This document shows, in pieces, positions 55,874 through 63,745 of a stretch of DNA of 64,000 nt. The stretch is from Bosea sp. OAE506 (lineage in GTDB: Bacteria > Pseudomonadota > Alphaproteobacteria > Rhizobiales > Beijerinckiaceae). A model generated the notes under the pieces. That model searched no databases. It worked only from the letters and a program-made list of their open reading frames with translations, and was not told the DNA's origin. The position numbers were made by a program, and so were the translations under genes. The stretch lies in the NCBI RefSeq assembly GCF_040546595.1, contig NZ_JBEPOB010000001.1, positions 2,357,001 to 2,421,000 on the forward strand, read 5' to 3'. Position 1 is the first letter of the stretch; each line of letters starts with the position of its first letter.

Positions 55874-56101
55874 TCAGTCGCGGAACAGCCCGGAGGTGTC
55901 CGGCTTCTTGGCCCGCAGCGGTGTCTTGCGGGCGAGGCCCTTGGCCTTGGGGGCCGAGGCGTCGGTGGCCGCCTCGTCCGGGCCCTGCCCGTCTCCGGCC
56001 GGTTCGGGCTGCGCAGGGGCGACGGCCGCAGGCTTCGCCGCGGCCGCCTTTTCGTCCGCCCTGGCCTGCTCGGCCGGGTCGATTGTCCTGAAGCGGATCA
56101 T
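55874..56101 (-). CDS. small basic hypothetical protein (75 aa)
   Basis: A 75-aa protein starting IRFRTIDPAEQARADEKAAA. The middle is low-complexity Ala/Pro and the end is a basic block ARKTPLRAKKPDTSGLFRD. The ATG at 56101 overlaps the stop of the next upstream small gene by 4 bp (ATGA). No domain is recognised. The FRTIDPAEQARADE start looks like a conserved helical motif. Confidence 0.65.
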   Translation of the reverse strand: MIRFRTIDPAEQARADEKAAAAKPAAVAPAQPEPAGDGQGPDEAATDASAPKAKGLARKTPLRAKKPDTSGLFRD

Positions 56102-56229
56102 TTCTTCTTCGGTCCCGCGGCGCGCGCAACGGCTGCCGCGAAGGTCGCGGGCGCCGCCGCCTCTGCCTTGGGCTTGTCCTTCTTCGGCTTCTTGGCTTCG
56201 CGGTTTCCGCGCTGTTCGCCTTTTGCCAT
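56098..56229 (-). CDS. very small basic protein MAKGEQRGNREAKKPKK (43 aa)
   Basis: A 43-aa frame starting MAKGEQRGNREAKKPKKDKP, then PATFAAAVARAAGPKKK. The MAKGxxRGNREAKKPK start is a recurrent pattern in small proteins of Hyphomicrobiales, which is my main reason to call it. It is coupled to the 75-aa gene by ATGA. Its high Lys content suggests nucleic-acid binding, but this is unproven. Confidence 0.75.
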   Translation of the reverse strand: MAKGEQRGNREAKKPKKDKPKAEAAAPATFAAAVARAAGPKKK

Positions 56230-56455
56230 GGTCGGTCTCCCTTGGGTCTGAGGGTGCGGGATCGCGCCCCCGGTGGATCTCGGGCTCGAATCAGGCCTGG
56301 CCTGGATCGCGATGGACGCTGACGCTTGGGTCGATCATGAGGGCGGCTTTCGCCTGCCGCGGCCGGCCCGGCAGAGGCCGGGGCTCGTCATGTCGAAGCA
56401 GATACCGACTCTAGGCCAGACCGGCGGCGGGCGCACGCTGTTTCTGGCGGCCGCG

Positions 56456-56695
56456 TCATTCTGCGGCGTCGCGGGCGCGGCGGCGCTCTAGTGCCCGTAC
56501 CGCTGCGGCCGTCCAGCGGGCACGGCCAAGGCAGGGAAAGCCGCGCCGGTTCAACCGCCTTGCGATGTCGGCCGGATCCGCGATGCCGACCTCGCGGAAC
56601 TGGTCGATCAGGGCGCCGGCTGCGACGCTGTGGATTTCGGCGAGGTCGCGCGCCAGCCGGCGGGCGTCTTTTTCGGCCGCGGCATCTCCGCTCAG
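56456..56695 (-). CDS. 79-aa recombinase-like HTH protein with probable CTG start
   Basis: An open frame with clear protein character: KDARRLARDLAEIHSVAAGA, then a helix-turn-helix-like block DPADIARRLNRRGFPCLGRA and RWTAAAVRALERRR. This resembles the recombinase-associated pattern in which an IARxLNxRGxP motif is followed by a W-T-xx-V-x-x-(I/L)L helix. No ATG, GTG or TTG precedes the conserved part in frame. The only sensible start is CTG at 56695, whose bases overlap the upstream stop as CTGA, analogous to ATGA coupling. It is likely missed by standard gene finders. Confidence 0.6.
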   Translation of the reverse strand: MSGDAAAEKDARRLARDLAEIHSVAAGALIDQFREVGIADPADIARRLNRRGFPCLGRARWTAAAVRALERRRARDAAE

Positions 56696-56928
56696 CGGAT
56701 GCCCCGGCCGAAGTTCGGCTCGACCGGATGGGGCGAGAGCATCACCGCATTGGCATGGCCGCCCTCGAAGAGCGCGAAGCGCATGGCGTCCTTCTTGTCG
56801 CGAAAGACGCCTTCCGAGACGCCCTCGAGATCGCGGGCGACCCAGAAGCCAGCCTGCGAGCGGCCGACGAGGAAGAGATGGCTGGCGTCTGCTGGCGACG
56901 GCTGGATGGAACGGGACTGGCCCATCAT
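56692..56928 (-). CDS. small hypothetical protein (78 aa, DUF2188-like)
   Basis: A 78-aa protein with two short strand motifs: ASHLFLVGRSQAGFWVARDL and FRDKKDAMRFALFEGGHANA. The pattern of W-V-x-R-D plus a helix beginning with KxxA-x-x-F-A resembles DUF2188/DUF2793-type small proteins. GAGGAG lies about 5 bases before the ATG pair at 56928/56925. The stop overlaps the presumed CTG start of the next gene. Function is unknown. Confidence 0.7.
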   Translation of the reverse strand: MMGQSRSIQPSPADASHLFLVGRSQAGFWVARDLEGVSEGVFRDKKDAMRFALFEGGHANAVMLSPHPVEPNFGRGIR

Positions 56929-56936
56929 CACGCTCC

Positions 56937-57146
56937 TCAACTCACCGCGGCCCAGGCGCGCAGGGCAATGATGCCGGCGGCCATCCCGGCGAAGAGGGCG
57001 AGCGCCGCCCATTCGGCCAGCAAGAAGCGGCGCGCGATACCGGCGCGTTGTGGCGAAGCGGCGCGGCGCGGCGTCGCGAGCGCGCCATAGACCGCGCGGA
57101 TGCGCTGCTGCCGGCGGGTATGCGAAGTGGGGAACGGGATGGTCAT
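56937..57146 (-). CDS. small membrane protein (69 aa)
   Basis: A 69-aa protein: basic N-terminus (TSHTRRQQRIRAVYGALATP, RRAASPQRAGIARRF) and one C-terminal helix (LAEWAALALFAGMAAGIIAL). A perfect AGGAGGTGA lies just before the ATG at 57146, the strongest ribosome site in the window, which implies high translation. It heads the run of small minus-strand genes. Family and function are unknown. Confidence 0.75.
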   Translation of the reverse strand: MTIPFPTSHTRRQQRIRAVYGALATPRRAASPQRAGIARRFLLAEWAALALFAGMAAGIIALRAWAAVS

Positions 57147-57268
57147 GGTCACCTCCTGAGAGGCGAATGGTCTAGGTCCCGCCGGCGTAAGCGCGCGATG
57201 CGGAAGAGGGTGCGCAGGCATAAAGCGCCCGTAAACCGGAAGGGTTGCCGCCGGTGGGCGGGCCTGTC

Positions 57269-57775
57269 ATGGCTCCGGCGATGGAACCCGCTGCCCCCAC
57301 GGCGCCCGCGCCGATCGCGATCTATGTCGACGCCGACGCCTGCCCGGTGAAGGACGAGATCTTCAAGGTCGCCAGTCGGCATCGGCTGCATGTCTTCGTC
57401 GTGGCCAACAGCTTCATGATGCTGCCGCGCGAGCCCTGGATCGAGCGCATCGTCGTCTCGGGCGGGTTCGATGCGGCCGATGACTGGATCGCCGAGCGCG
57501 TTTATCGCGGCGCGATCGTCATCACCTCGGACATCCCCTTGGCCGATCGCTGCATCAAGGCTGGCGCCGAGGTCATCGGGCCGACCGGCAAGCCCTTCAC
57601 CGAAGCCTCGATCGGCATGGCGCTGGCGACGCGCGACATGATGGAGGATCTGCGCGCGATGGGCACCGCCACCGGCGGGCCGAAGCCGTTCTCGGCACGC
57701 GACCGCTCGGCCTTCCTGCAGGCGCTCGACCTCGCCATCCAGCGGTTGAAGCGGGCCGGCTTCACGGCCGGCTGA
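57269..57775 (+). CDS. YaiI/YqxD (DUF188) family protein
   Basis: A 168-aa protein with the DUF188 core: [40 protein letters not shown], then [20 protein letters not shown] and [40 protein letters not shown] ends the chain. The acidic YVDADACP and TSDIPLAD resemble PIN/NYN-like nuclease sites, but activity has not been established for the family. The ATG at 57269 is chosen; ATG 57281 is possible. Confidence 0.9.
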   Translation: MAPAMEPAAPTAPAPIAIYVDADACPVKDEIFKVASRHRLHVFVVANSFMMLPREPWIERIVVSGGFDAADDWIAERVYRGAIVITSDIPLADRCIKAGAEVIGPTGKPFTEASIGMALATRDMMEDLRAMGTATGGPKPFSARDRSAFLQALDLAIQRLKRAGFTAG

Positions 57776-57897
57776 GCTGCGACTAGGCCGTTGAATTCGT
57801 GGCGGCTTTGCCCGACTTCGCCCGTTCCCCTCCGCAGGGGAATGCTCTAATGCTGCGGCCAAGCCTGTCGCAATCGGGCCGCTCCGGGAGGAAGTTC

Positions 57898-58872
57898 ATG
57901 TCGCTGACCCGCCGTTCCACGCTCGGCCTGATGGCTGGCGCCGTCCTCGCTCCGTCCGTCGTCCGGGCGCAGAGCTTCCCGGCCAAGGGCATCACCATCG
58001 TCGTGCCCTATCCGGCGGGTGGGCCGACGGACGCCATCGCGCGCTTCGTGGCGCAGGACCTGACGACCTCGCTCGGCCAGAGCGTCATCGTCGACAACCG
58101 GGCCGGCGCCTCGGGCGCGGTCGGCACGCGTGCGGTCGCCCATGGGGCCGCCGACGGCTACACCATCGTCTTCGGCAACAACCAGACGCATGGCAACAAC
58201 ATGTTCCTGCTGAAGGAGCCGGGCTACGACGCGGTCAAGGATTTCGCGCCGCTCGCCGGCGTCGGCGCCTTCGAGCATGCCTTCGTCGTGCGCAAGGACC
58301 TGCCGGCCAAGGACATCAAGGAGCTCGTTGCGCTCGCCAAGGCCGATCCCGACAAGCTGAACTATGGCTCGACCGGCGTCGGATCTGGCTCGCATCTCGC
58401 CATGGAGCTGTTCATGGCGCGCACCGGCATCAAGATGACGCATGTGCCCTTCCGGGGAGCGGCGCCGCTCGTGCAGGAGATCATCGGCGGGCGCATCGAC
58501 ATCGCCAATTCGACGCTGCCGAGCGTGCTGGAGCAGATCAATGCCGGCACGCTGCGCGCGCTTGCGCTGGCGAGCCCGGAGCGCAATCCGCGGGCCAAGG
58601 ATATCCCGACGTTGCGCGAGCAGGGTGTCAGCAATGCCGACGCCGATTCCTGGGCCGCCTTCTTCGCGCCCGCCGCAACGCCTGTGGCGGTACAGGAGGC
58701 GCTGTCGAAGGCGATCCTGACCTCGCTCGCCAAGCCGGCCGTGTCCGAGCAGATCCTCAAGCTCGGCTTCACGATGAGGTTACGTGACCCCGCCGCCTTC
58801 CGGCCCTATCACCTGCAGGAAATCGCGACTTGGGAAAACATCATCAAGGCGGCCGGGGTGAAGCCGGAATAG
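57898..58872 (+). CDS. tripartite tricarboxylate transporter substrate-binding protein (Bug family)
   Basis: A 324-aa periplasmic receptor with a twin-arginine-like leader (LTRRSTLGLMAGAVLAPSVV, RAQ cleavage). The Bug fold shows ITIVVPYPAGGPTDAIARFV, VIVDNRAGASGAVGTRAVAH, then KLNYGSTGVGSGSHLAMELF and THVPFRGAAPLVQEIIGGRI. IPTLREQGV and the C-terminal FRPYHLQEIATWENIIKAAG complete it. GGGAGGAA lies before the ATG. No tctA or tctB membrane genes are adjacent, common for the large Bug receptor families. The ligand is unknown. Confidence 0.92.
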   Translation: MSLTRRSTLGLMAGAVLAPSVVRAQSFPAKGITIVVPYPAGGPTDAIARFVAQDLTTSLGQSVIVDNRAGASGAVGTRAVAHGAADGYTIVFGNNQTHGNNMFLLKEPGYDAVKDFAPLAGVGAFEHAFVVRKDLPAKDIKELVALAKADPDKLNYGSTGVGSGSHLAMELFMARTGIKMTHVPFRGAAPLVQEIIGGRIDIANSTLPSVLEQINAGTLRALALASPERNPRAKDIPTLREQGVSNADADSWAAFFAPAATPVAVQEALSKAILTSLAKPAVSEQILKLGFTMRLRDPAAFRPYHLQEIATWENIIKAAGVKPE

Positions 58873-58892
58873 CCTGACGCGAAGGAGCCGGC

Positions 58893-59492
58893 ATGGCCGC
58901 AGCAGGGTTTGGTCAGCGGTTCGTCCTCGGTCTGCTTCTGCTGCTGTCGCTGGGCTGGCCCGGCGCGGTCCTTGCCATCGAGGCCGACCGCGAGCGGGTC
59001 TGGGCGCTGCTCGCCCGGTCGGGCCATGTCGTGCTGATGCGCCATGCCGATGCGCCGGGAACCGGCGATCCGGCCGGATTCCGGCTCGGCGACTGCGCAA
59101 CCCAGCGCAATCTCGGCGAGCGCGGGCGCGACCAGGCAAGGCGGCTCGGCGATGAGTTCCGGCGCCGCGCCATCCCCGTGGCGCTGGTGCTCAGCAGCCA
59201 GTGGTGCCGGACGCGCGAGACGGCTGAACTGATGGCGCTCGGCCCGGTCGAGGACGAGCCGACGGCGCTAAACTCCTTCTTCGGCCGCCCCGGCGAGCGC
59301 GACGCCGCCACCGCCGCGCTGCGGCGGCGCCTGGCGACACTGCCCGCCGAGGCCGGGCTGGTTGTGATGGTGACGCACCAGGTCAACATCACCGCGCTGA
59401 CCGGCGTCTTTCCGGCGTCGGGCGAGATGGTGGTGCTGAAGCGGGACGCGACCGGCGCGATCGCGACGGTGGGCCGGCTGCCGCCGCCGTGA
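58893..59492 (+). CDS. exported histidine phosphatase family protein
   Basis: A 199-aa protein with a signal peptide (RFVLGLLLLLSLGWPGAVLA). The phosphatase core has the RHG-type motif HVVLMRHADAPGTGDPAGF (catalytic His), LSSQWCRTRETAELM and the second His in MVTHQVNITALTGVFP. Such secreted branch members dephosphorylate small molecules; the substrate is unknown. It follows the Bug receptor by 20 bp on the same strand, so they may be cotranscribed. Confidence 0.88.
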   Translation: MAAAGFGQRFVLGLLLLLSLGWPGAVLAIEADRERVWALLARSGHVVLMRHADAPGTGDPAGFRLGDCATQRNLGERGRDQARRLGDEFRRRAIPVALVLSSQWCRTRETAELMALGPVEDEPTALNSFFGRPGERDAATAALRRRLATLPAEAGLVVMVTHQVNITALTGVFPASGEMVVLKRDATGAIATVGRLPPP

Positions 59493-59592
59493 GCGGGCCG
59501 TTAAGGGCCTGACCGGATGCCGGTCTGCGGCTCTTTAACCAATCGCGTTGACCTCAAGGAAACGCCTCCACGCTAAGGCAGATGCCGTGAGA

Positions 59593-60576
59593 ATGCGGGG
59601 CATCGCCATGATCGGGTCGGCAGATGAGTTAGGCGCGGCACGCGGCAGGCGCGTCGCCTGGTCCATCGTCCTGTTCGTACTGCTGATCGATCTCGCCTGG
59701 CTGGGCTTTTCGTCCGTGTCGGTTTTGCCCTTGTCGCTGCTGGGGCCGCTGAGCGCGGCCGGGGCCCTGGCGCTGGGGGCGTGGTTCTACCGGACGCGTC
59801 GTGGCGAGGTCAGGCTGGCCGACGCGCTCGAGACGGCGGGCCAGACGATCGCCTTCATGGCCGTGGGCGCCTTGCTTTCCTATCTGATGGCGACACTCGG
59901 CTTTCCCCTGCAGGATGCGGCCTTCCAGGCCGCCGACCGATCGCTCGGGCTGGATTGGCTGGCTTATCTCAAGGCCGTGGATGCAAGGCCGTGGCTCGGT
60001 GCTCTGTTCTCGTTCGCCTATGCCAGCTTCATCCCGCAGGTCCTGCTCCTGATCATGGTGCTCAGCTTCACGGGCCGTGGCGAGGCGGCGCGCATCATGG
60101 TTCTGGCGATGATGATCTCCGGCGTGGTGACGATCGTGATCTCGGGCTTCGTTCCCGCCATGGCGATGTTCGTCCATCTCGGCCTCGGGCCGGCCGACTA
60201 TCCCAATCTCTCGCCGGCAGCCTCTTTCGTGCATGTCGCCGACATGCAGGCCTTGCGGGCCGGCGCGCCCTTCACGCTCGATCTCGGCCGGGCTGAGGGG
60301 ATCATCACCTTTCCCTCCTATCATGCCGCGCTCGGGCTTCTCATGCTCCTGGGCGCCTGCGCGCATCGCTGGCTGCGCTGGCCCTTCATCGGGCTGAACC
60401 TTGCGATGATCGCCGCGACGCCGATCGATGGCGGTCACTACTTCGTCGACGTTCTGGCGGGGCTCGTCATCGCCTCTGCGGCCTATGTCGCCGCGCGCCG
60501 CATCGTTGTTCCGCAGTCGGCTGGCCGCTCCGCGACAGCCTTCGCCGAGGCGCCCAAAATCCTCGCCAAGTCCTGA
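59593..60576 (+). CDS. PAP2 superfamily membrane phosphatase
   Basis: A 327-aa membrane protein with about six helices. The PAP2 active-site parts are TFPSYHAALGLLMLLGACAH (SxxH) and ATPIDGGHYFVDVLAGLVIA (GxHxxxD). Between the first helices there is a sensor-like region (AADRSLGLDWLAYLKAVDAR). This is the inositol phosphorylceramide synthase/PAP2_3 type, acting on lipid phosphates at the periplasmic face. The start is uncertain: the ATG at 59593 is used, with alternatives at 59608 and GTG 59587, and no clear ribosome site. Confidence 0.87.
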   Translation: MRGIAMIGSADELGAARGRRVAWSIVLFVLLIDLAWLGFSSVSVLPLSLLGPLSAAGALALGAWFYRTRRGEVRLADALETAGQTIAFMAVGALLSYLMATLGFPLQDAAFQAADRSLGLDWLAYLKAVDARPWLGALFSFAYASFIPQVLLLIMVLSFTGRGEAARIMVLAMMISGVVTIVISGFVPAMAMFVHLGLGPADYPNLSPAASFVHVADMQALRAGAPFTLDLGRAEGIITFPSYHAALGLLMLLGACAHRWLRWPFIGLNLAMIAATPIDGGHYFVDVLAGLVIASAAYVAARRIVVPQSAGRSATAFAEAPKILAKS

Positions 60577-60655
60577 TCCGCTGGAGTTCAAGGTTGCGAG
60601 GCGCGTTGACGTGCCTATCTCGTTGTCTGTGATCTCAACCAGCGGGAGCCCGGCG

Positions 60656-61780
60656 ATGCGGATATCCACCTCGGCCCTGACGGTCGTCGTCATGGTGATG
60701 CTGACGGGATCGGCGCTGGCTCAGCAGCGCTATCCGTCGAGCGCGGGCGACCTCGTCGTCGAGACGGTGGCGGGCGGGCTCGAGCATCCCTGGGGGCTCG
60801 CCTTCCTGCCGGATGGACGGATGCTGGTCACCGAGCGGCCGGGGCGGCTGCGGCTGGTGGGGACGGATGGCAAGCTGTCGTCGCCGATCGCTGGCGTGCC
60901 CAATGTCGCCGGGCGGGGGCAGGGCGGGCTGCTCGACGTCGTCCTCGACCCCGGCTTTGCGCAGAACCGGACGATCTACCTCTCCTTCGCCGAGCCGCGG
61001 GCGGGTGGCAGCGGCACCAGCGTCGCCCGCGCCCGCCTCAACGAGCGCGGCACGGCGCTCGAAGGCACGAAGGTGATCTTCCAGCAGATGCCGACGATCG
61101 CCAGCAACATGCATTTCGGCTCGCGGCTTGTGTTCGACCGGGCGGGGGTGCTCTTCGTCACGGTCGGTGACCGCTACGGCCAGCGCGACCAGGCGCAGAA
61201 TCCGGCCAACCATATCGGCAAGATCATGCGGATCGCTCCCGAGGGCGGGGCGCCGGCCGACAATCCCAGGATCGAGGGCTGGCAGCCGGAGATCTGGTCG
61301 ATCGGCCATCGCAATGTCCAGGGCGCGGCGCTGCATCCCGAGACCGGCCAGCTCTGGACGGCCGAGCACGGTGCGCGCGGCGGTGACGAGGTCAACACGC
61401 CCAAGGCCGGCCGGAATTATGGCTGGCCGGTCGTCACCTTCGGCATCGACTATTCCGGCGCCAAGATCGGCGAGGGCACGAGCAAGGCCGGCATGGAGCC
61501 GCCGCTGTTCTACTGGGACCCCTCGATCGCCCCCTCGGGCGCAGCGTTCTACACCGGCGCGGTGTGGCCGGCCTGGAAGAATTCGCTCTTCGTCGGCGCG
61601 CTCGCCGGGCAGATGCTGGTCAGGCTCTCGACTCAAGGCGAGGCCGTGACGGGGCAGGAGCGGCTGCTCGAGGGCCTCGGCGAACGCATCCGCGACGTGC
61701 GCCAGGGTCCGGATGGGTTCATCTACCTCCTGAGCGACGCGCCCGACGGCAAACTGCTGCGGGTGCGCCCGGCGCGCTAG
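60656..61780 (+). CDS. PQQ-dependent sugar dehydrogenase (soluble aldose dehydrogenase family)
   Basis: A 374-aa periplasmic protein with signal peptide ISTSALTVVVMVMLTGSALA. The GSDH/YliI-type beta propeller is visible: VAGGLEHPWGLAFLPDGRML, VTERPGRLRL, GQGGLLDVVLDPGFAQNRTI, then VTVGDRYGQRDQAQNPANHI and WSIGHRNVQGAALHPETGQL. WTAEHGARGGDEVN and GRNYGWPVVTFGIDY supply the conserved His and metal-site residues. It should oxidise an aldose with PQQ and pass electrons to the respiratory chain. GGGAG lies 7 bases before the ATG. No pqq synthesis genes are in the window. Confidence 0.92.
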   Translation: MRISTSALTVVVMVMLTGSALAQQRYPSSAGDLVVETVAGGLEHPWGLAFLPDGRMLVTERPGRLRLVGTDGKLSSPIAGVPNVAGRGQGGLLDVVLDPGFAQNRTIYLSFAEPRAGGSGTSVARARLNERGTALEGTKVIFQQMPTIASNMHFGSRLVFDRAGVLFVTVGDRYGQRDQAQNPANHIGKIMRIAPEGGAPADNPRIEGWQPEIWSIGHRNVQGAALHPETGQLWTAEHGARGGDEVNTPKAGRNYGWPVVTFGIDYSGAKIGEGTSKAGMEPPLFYWDPSIAPSGAAFYTGAVWPAWKNSLFVGALAGQMLVRLSTQGEAVTGQERLLEGLGERIRDVRQGPDGFIYLLSDAPDGKLLRVRPAR

Positions 61781-61904
61781 TCGGCGGCACCGGAAAGCGG
61801 CGAGACCGGCTTTCCGGGGTGGCAGTGGATTGCCGCGAGCGCTCGTCTGCGGTGATGATTCCTGCTACCGCGCTTCCCGGCTCAAGGTTCGGGAAGATCA
61901 GGCG

Positions 61905-62894
61905 ATGCACAGCGGCACTCTTTCGATCGGGATCATCGGCGCGGGAATCATGGGCGAGCGGCTGCTCGGCGCCATTCTCGACCAGTCGCCTGCGCTGGTG
62001 ACGGTCAGCGGCGTCTGGGACCCGGCGCCTTCGGCCATGGCGCGCATGGCCACGACATTCCCGCAGGTGCCGCGCCTCGCCGATCCGGCGGCCATCATCG
62101 CCGCCAGCGACTGCGTTTACATCGCCTCGCCACCGGCGTTCCATCTCGACCACGCGCGCGCCGCTCTGGCAGCTGGCAAGAGCGTCTTCTGCGAGAAGCC
62201 GCTGGCGGTCGATGTCGAGGACGCTCGCGCCTTCGTGGCAGAGGCGGGAAATAGAGGGGCCGTCAATTTTCCCTTCGCCTCTTCGCTGGCCGTTGCGACC
62301 TTGATGGACTGGATCGCGCAGGGCGCCGTCGGCACCGCCTCGCGCATCACGATCGAGGTCGCCTTCGCGACCTGGCCCCGGTCGTGGCAGGCCGAGGCCG
62401 CCGCCTGGCTGGACGGGCGGCAACAGGGCGGCTTCACCCGAGAGGTGGTGTCGCATTTCCTCTTCCTGAGCCGCAGGTTGTTCGGTCCGCTGCACGGTCT
62501 GACCGCGAGCGCGGCCTTTCCCGAGCCCGGACAGTCGGAGCGTTCGATCGAGGCGACGCTGATGGCCGGCGAGATTCCGGTCGCACTCAGGGGCAGCGTC
62601 GGGACGACGCCGAAGGACGACCACAACATCTGGATGCTGGAAGGCGACCGGGGCGCGGTGCGGCTTTGCGACTGGTCCTTTGCCGAACGCCGCCGGCCCG
62701 ATGGGACATGGGAGCGTGCGGCCGATGCGCTGTCGCAGGTGGAGGCGCGGCCGATCGCGCTCAGGCGCCAGATCGAGGGTGTGGTCAGGCTGACGCGCGG
62801 GGAAGCGCACCACCTCGCGACGCTGACTGAAGCCCTGAACGTTCAGGAGATCGTCGAGGCCATTCTCGCCGATGGCGCGAGGGCCGCGGGGTAA
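61905..62894 (+). CDS. Gfo/Idh/MocA family oxidoreductase
   Basis: A 329-aa NAD(P)-dependent oxidoreductase. The Rossmann motif is IGIIGAGIMGERLLGAIL (residues 9-26). CVYIASPPAFHLDHARAALA and GKSVFCEKPLAVDVEDARAF hold the EKP motif with the catalytic Lys. The C-terminal domain includes QQGGFTREVVSHFLFLSRRL and a GTPKDDHN-type strand. Sugars or inositols are the usual substrates, but none can be named. The ATG at 61905 begins the fold; an upstream extension is not conserved-looking. It converges on a frameshifted methyltransferase gene. Confidence 0.9.
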   Translation: MHSGTLSIGIIGAGIMGERLLGAILDQSPALVTVSGVWDPAPSAMARMATTFPQVPRLADPAAIIAASDCVYIASPPAFHLDHARAALAAGKSVFCEKPLAVDVEDARAFVAEAGNRGAVNFPFASSLAVATLMDWIAQGAVGTASRITIEVAFATWPRSWQAEAAAWLDGRQQGGFTREVVSHFLFLSRRLFGPLHGLTASAAFPEPGQSERSIEATLMAGEIPVALRGSVGTTPKDDHNIWMLEGDRGAVRLCDWSFAERRRPDGTWERAADALSQVEARPIALRRQIEGVVRLTRGEAHHLATLTEALNVQEIVEAILADGARAAG

Positions 62895-62907
62895 TCAAAG
62901 CCTGGCC

Positions 62908-63685
62908 TCAGACGATCTCCGCCAGACGCGTGTCCTGCGACAGCACCAGGCACCAATGCGGCTCGAAATCGGCGCCCAGCGGCCAGATGAAGTCCCCTGA
63001 AGATCTCCAGCAGGCGGGACTGGTAGCGCTCGAACCAGGCGCGCTGACAGAGCACGAACTTGGTCGCGCCGACGATGGTCTCGCGGTCGATGACGCAGAG
63101 CGGGACGATGTCGGGATTGGCCTCGAGATAGGCCTGCACCGCGACCATCAGCGTCGGGTAGCCAGGGTGGAGCATGTCGTCGAGGACGATCAGCCCGCCC
63201 TCGGCGAGGCAGGCGGTGGCCAGAGCGAGGTCCCGGCCGAGCGCGGCGCGGGAATGCTCGCCGTCGATATGGATGAAGCGTAGGGGCACGCCGCCAGCTT
63301 TGGCGAGGAGGTCTGCGGGCGCCATCGCGCCGGCATCGCCCTTGATCGTGCGGCGGCGCTCGGCCGCGATGCCGTGGCGGGCGCAATTGGCCTCGAAACG
63401 CTGCTCCACGCCGGGGTCCGGCCAGGAGAAGATATCGAGCGCCAGGGCGATTTCGTCCTGCTCGAGCGCGTGGGCGAGCGCAATGAAGAAGCGGCCCTCG
63501 AAGGCGCCGATTTCTGCGATCGGGCCGCGCAGGCCTTCCTCCGTCTGCAGCCGCAGCAGCCGCGCACAGATCGCCGCGGCGAAGCGCGATGACATGCCGA
63601 CCACCTGGTCGTAGCCCGAGGCGAGATAGGCCTCGACCGCGTCATGGCCTGGGGTGGGGAGGGCGGGATTCGCTGGCTTATTCAT
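62908..63685 (-). pseudogene. class I SAM-dependent methyltransferase (CmcI-like), frameshifted near 3' end
   Basis: The frame from ATG 63685 (NKPANPALPTPGHDAVEAYL) encodes IAEIGAFEGRFFIALAHALE (SAM motif), LRFIHIDGEHSRAALGRDLA and LIVLDDMLHPGYPTLMVAVQ. It stays normal to QSRLLEIFRG. It then becomes Arg/Ala-rich and would overlap the neighbouring gene, ending at 62843. One base out of frame the expected end reads DFIWPLGADFEPHWCLVLSQ then DTRLAEIV and a stop at 62908. The shift lies at a C4 run (62994-62997; G4 on the coding strand), where G3 would restore a 258-aa protein. Total length is 3n+1. It is either a real inactivating insertion or a homopolymer error. Confidence 0.88.
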
Positions 63686-63745
63686 GGTCCCACTGTGACG
63701 ATGCGGCATGACGCTGTCACGCGGCATCGGGCCGGCAGAGCCCGG

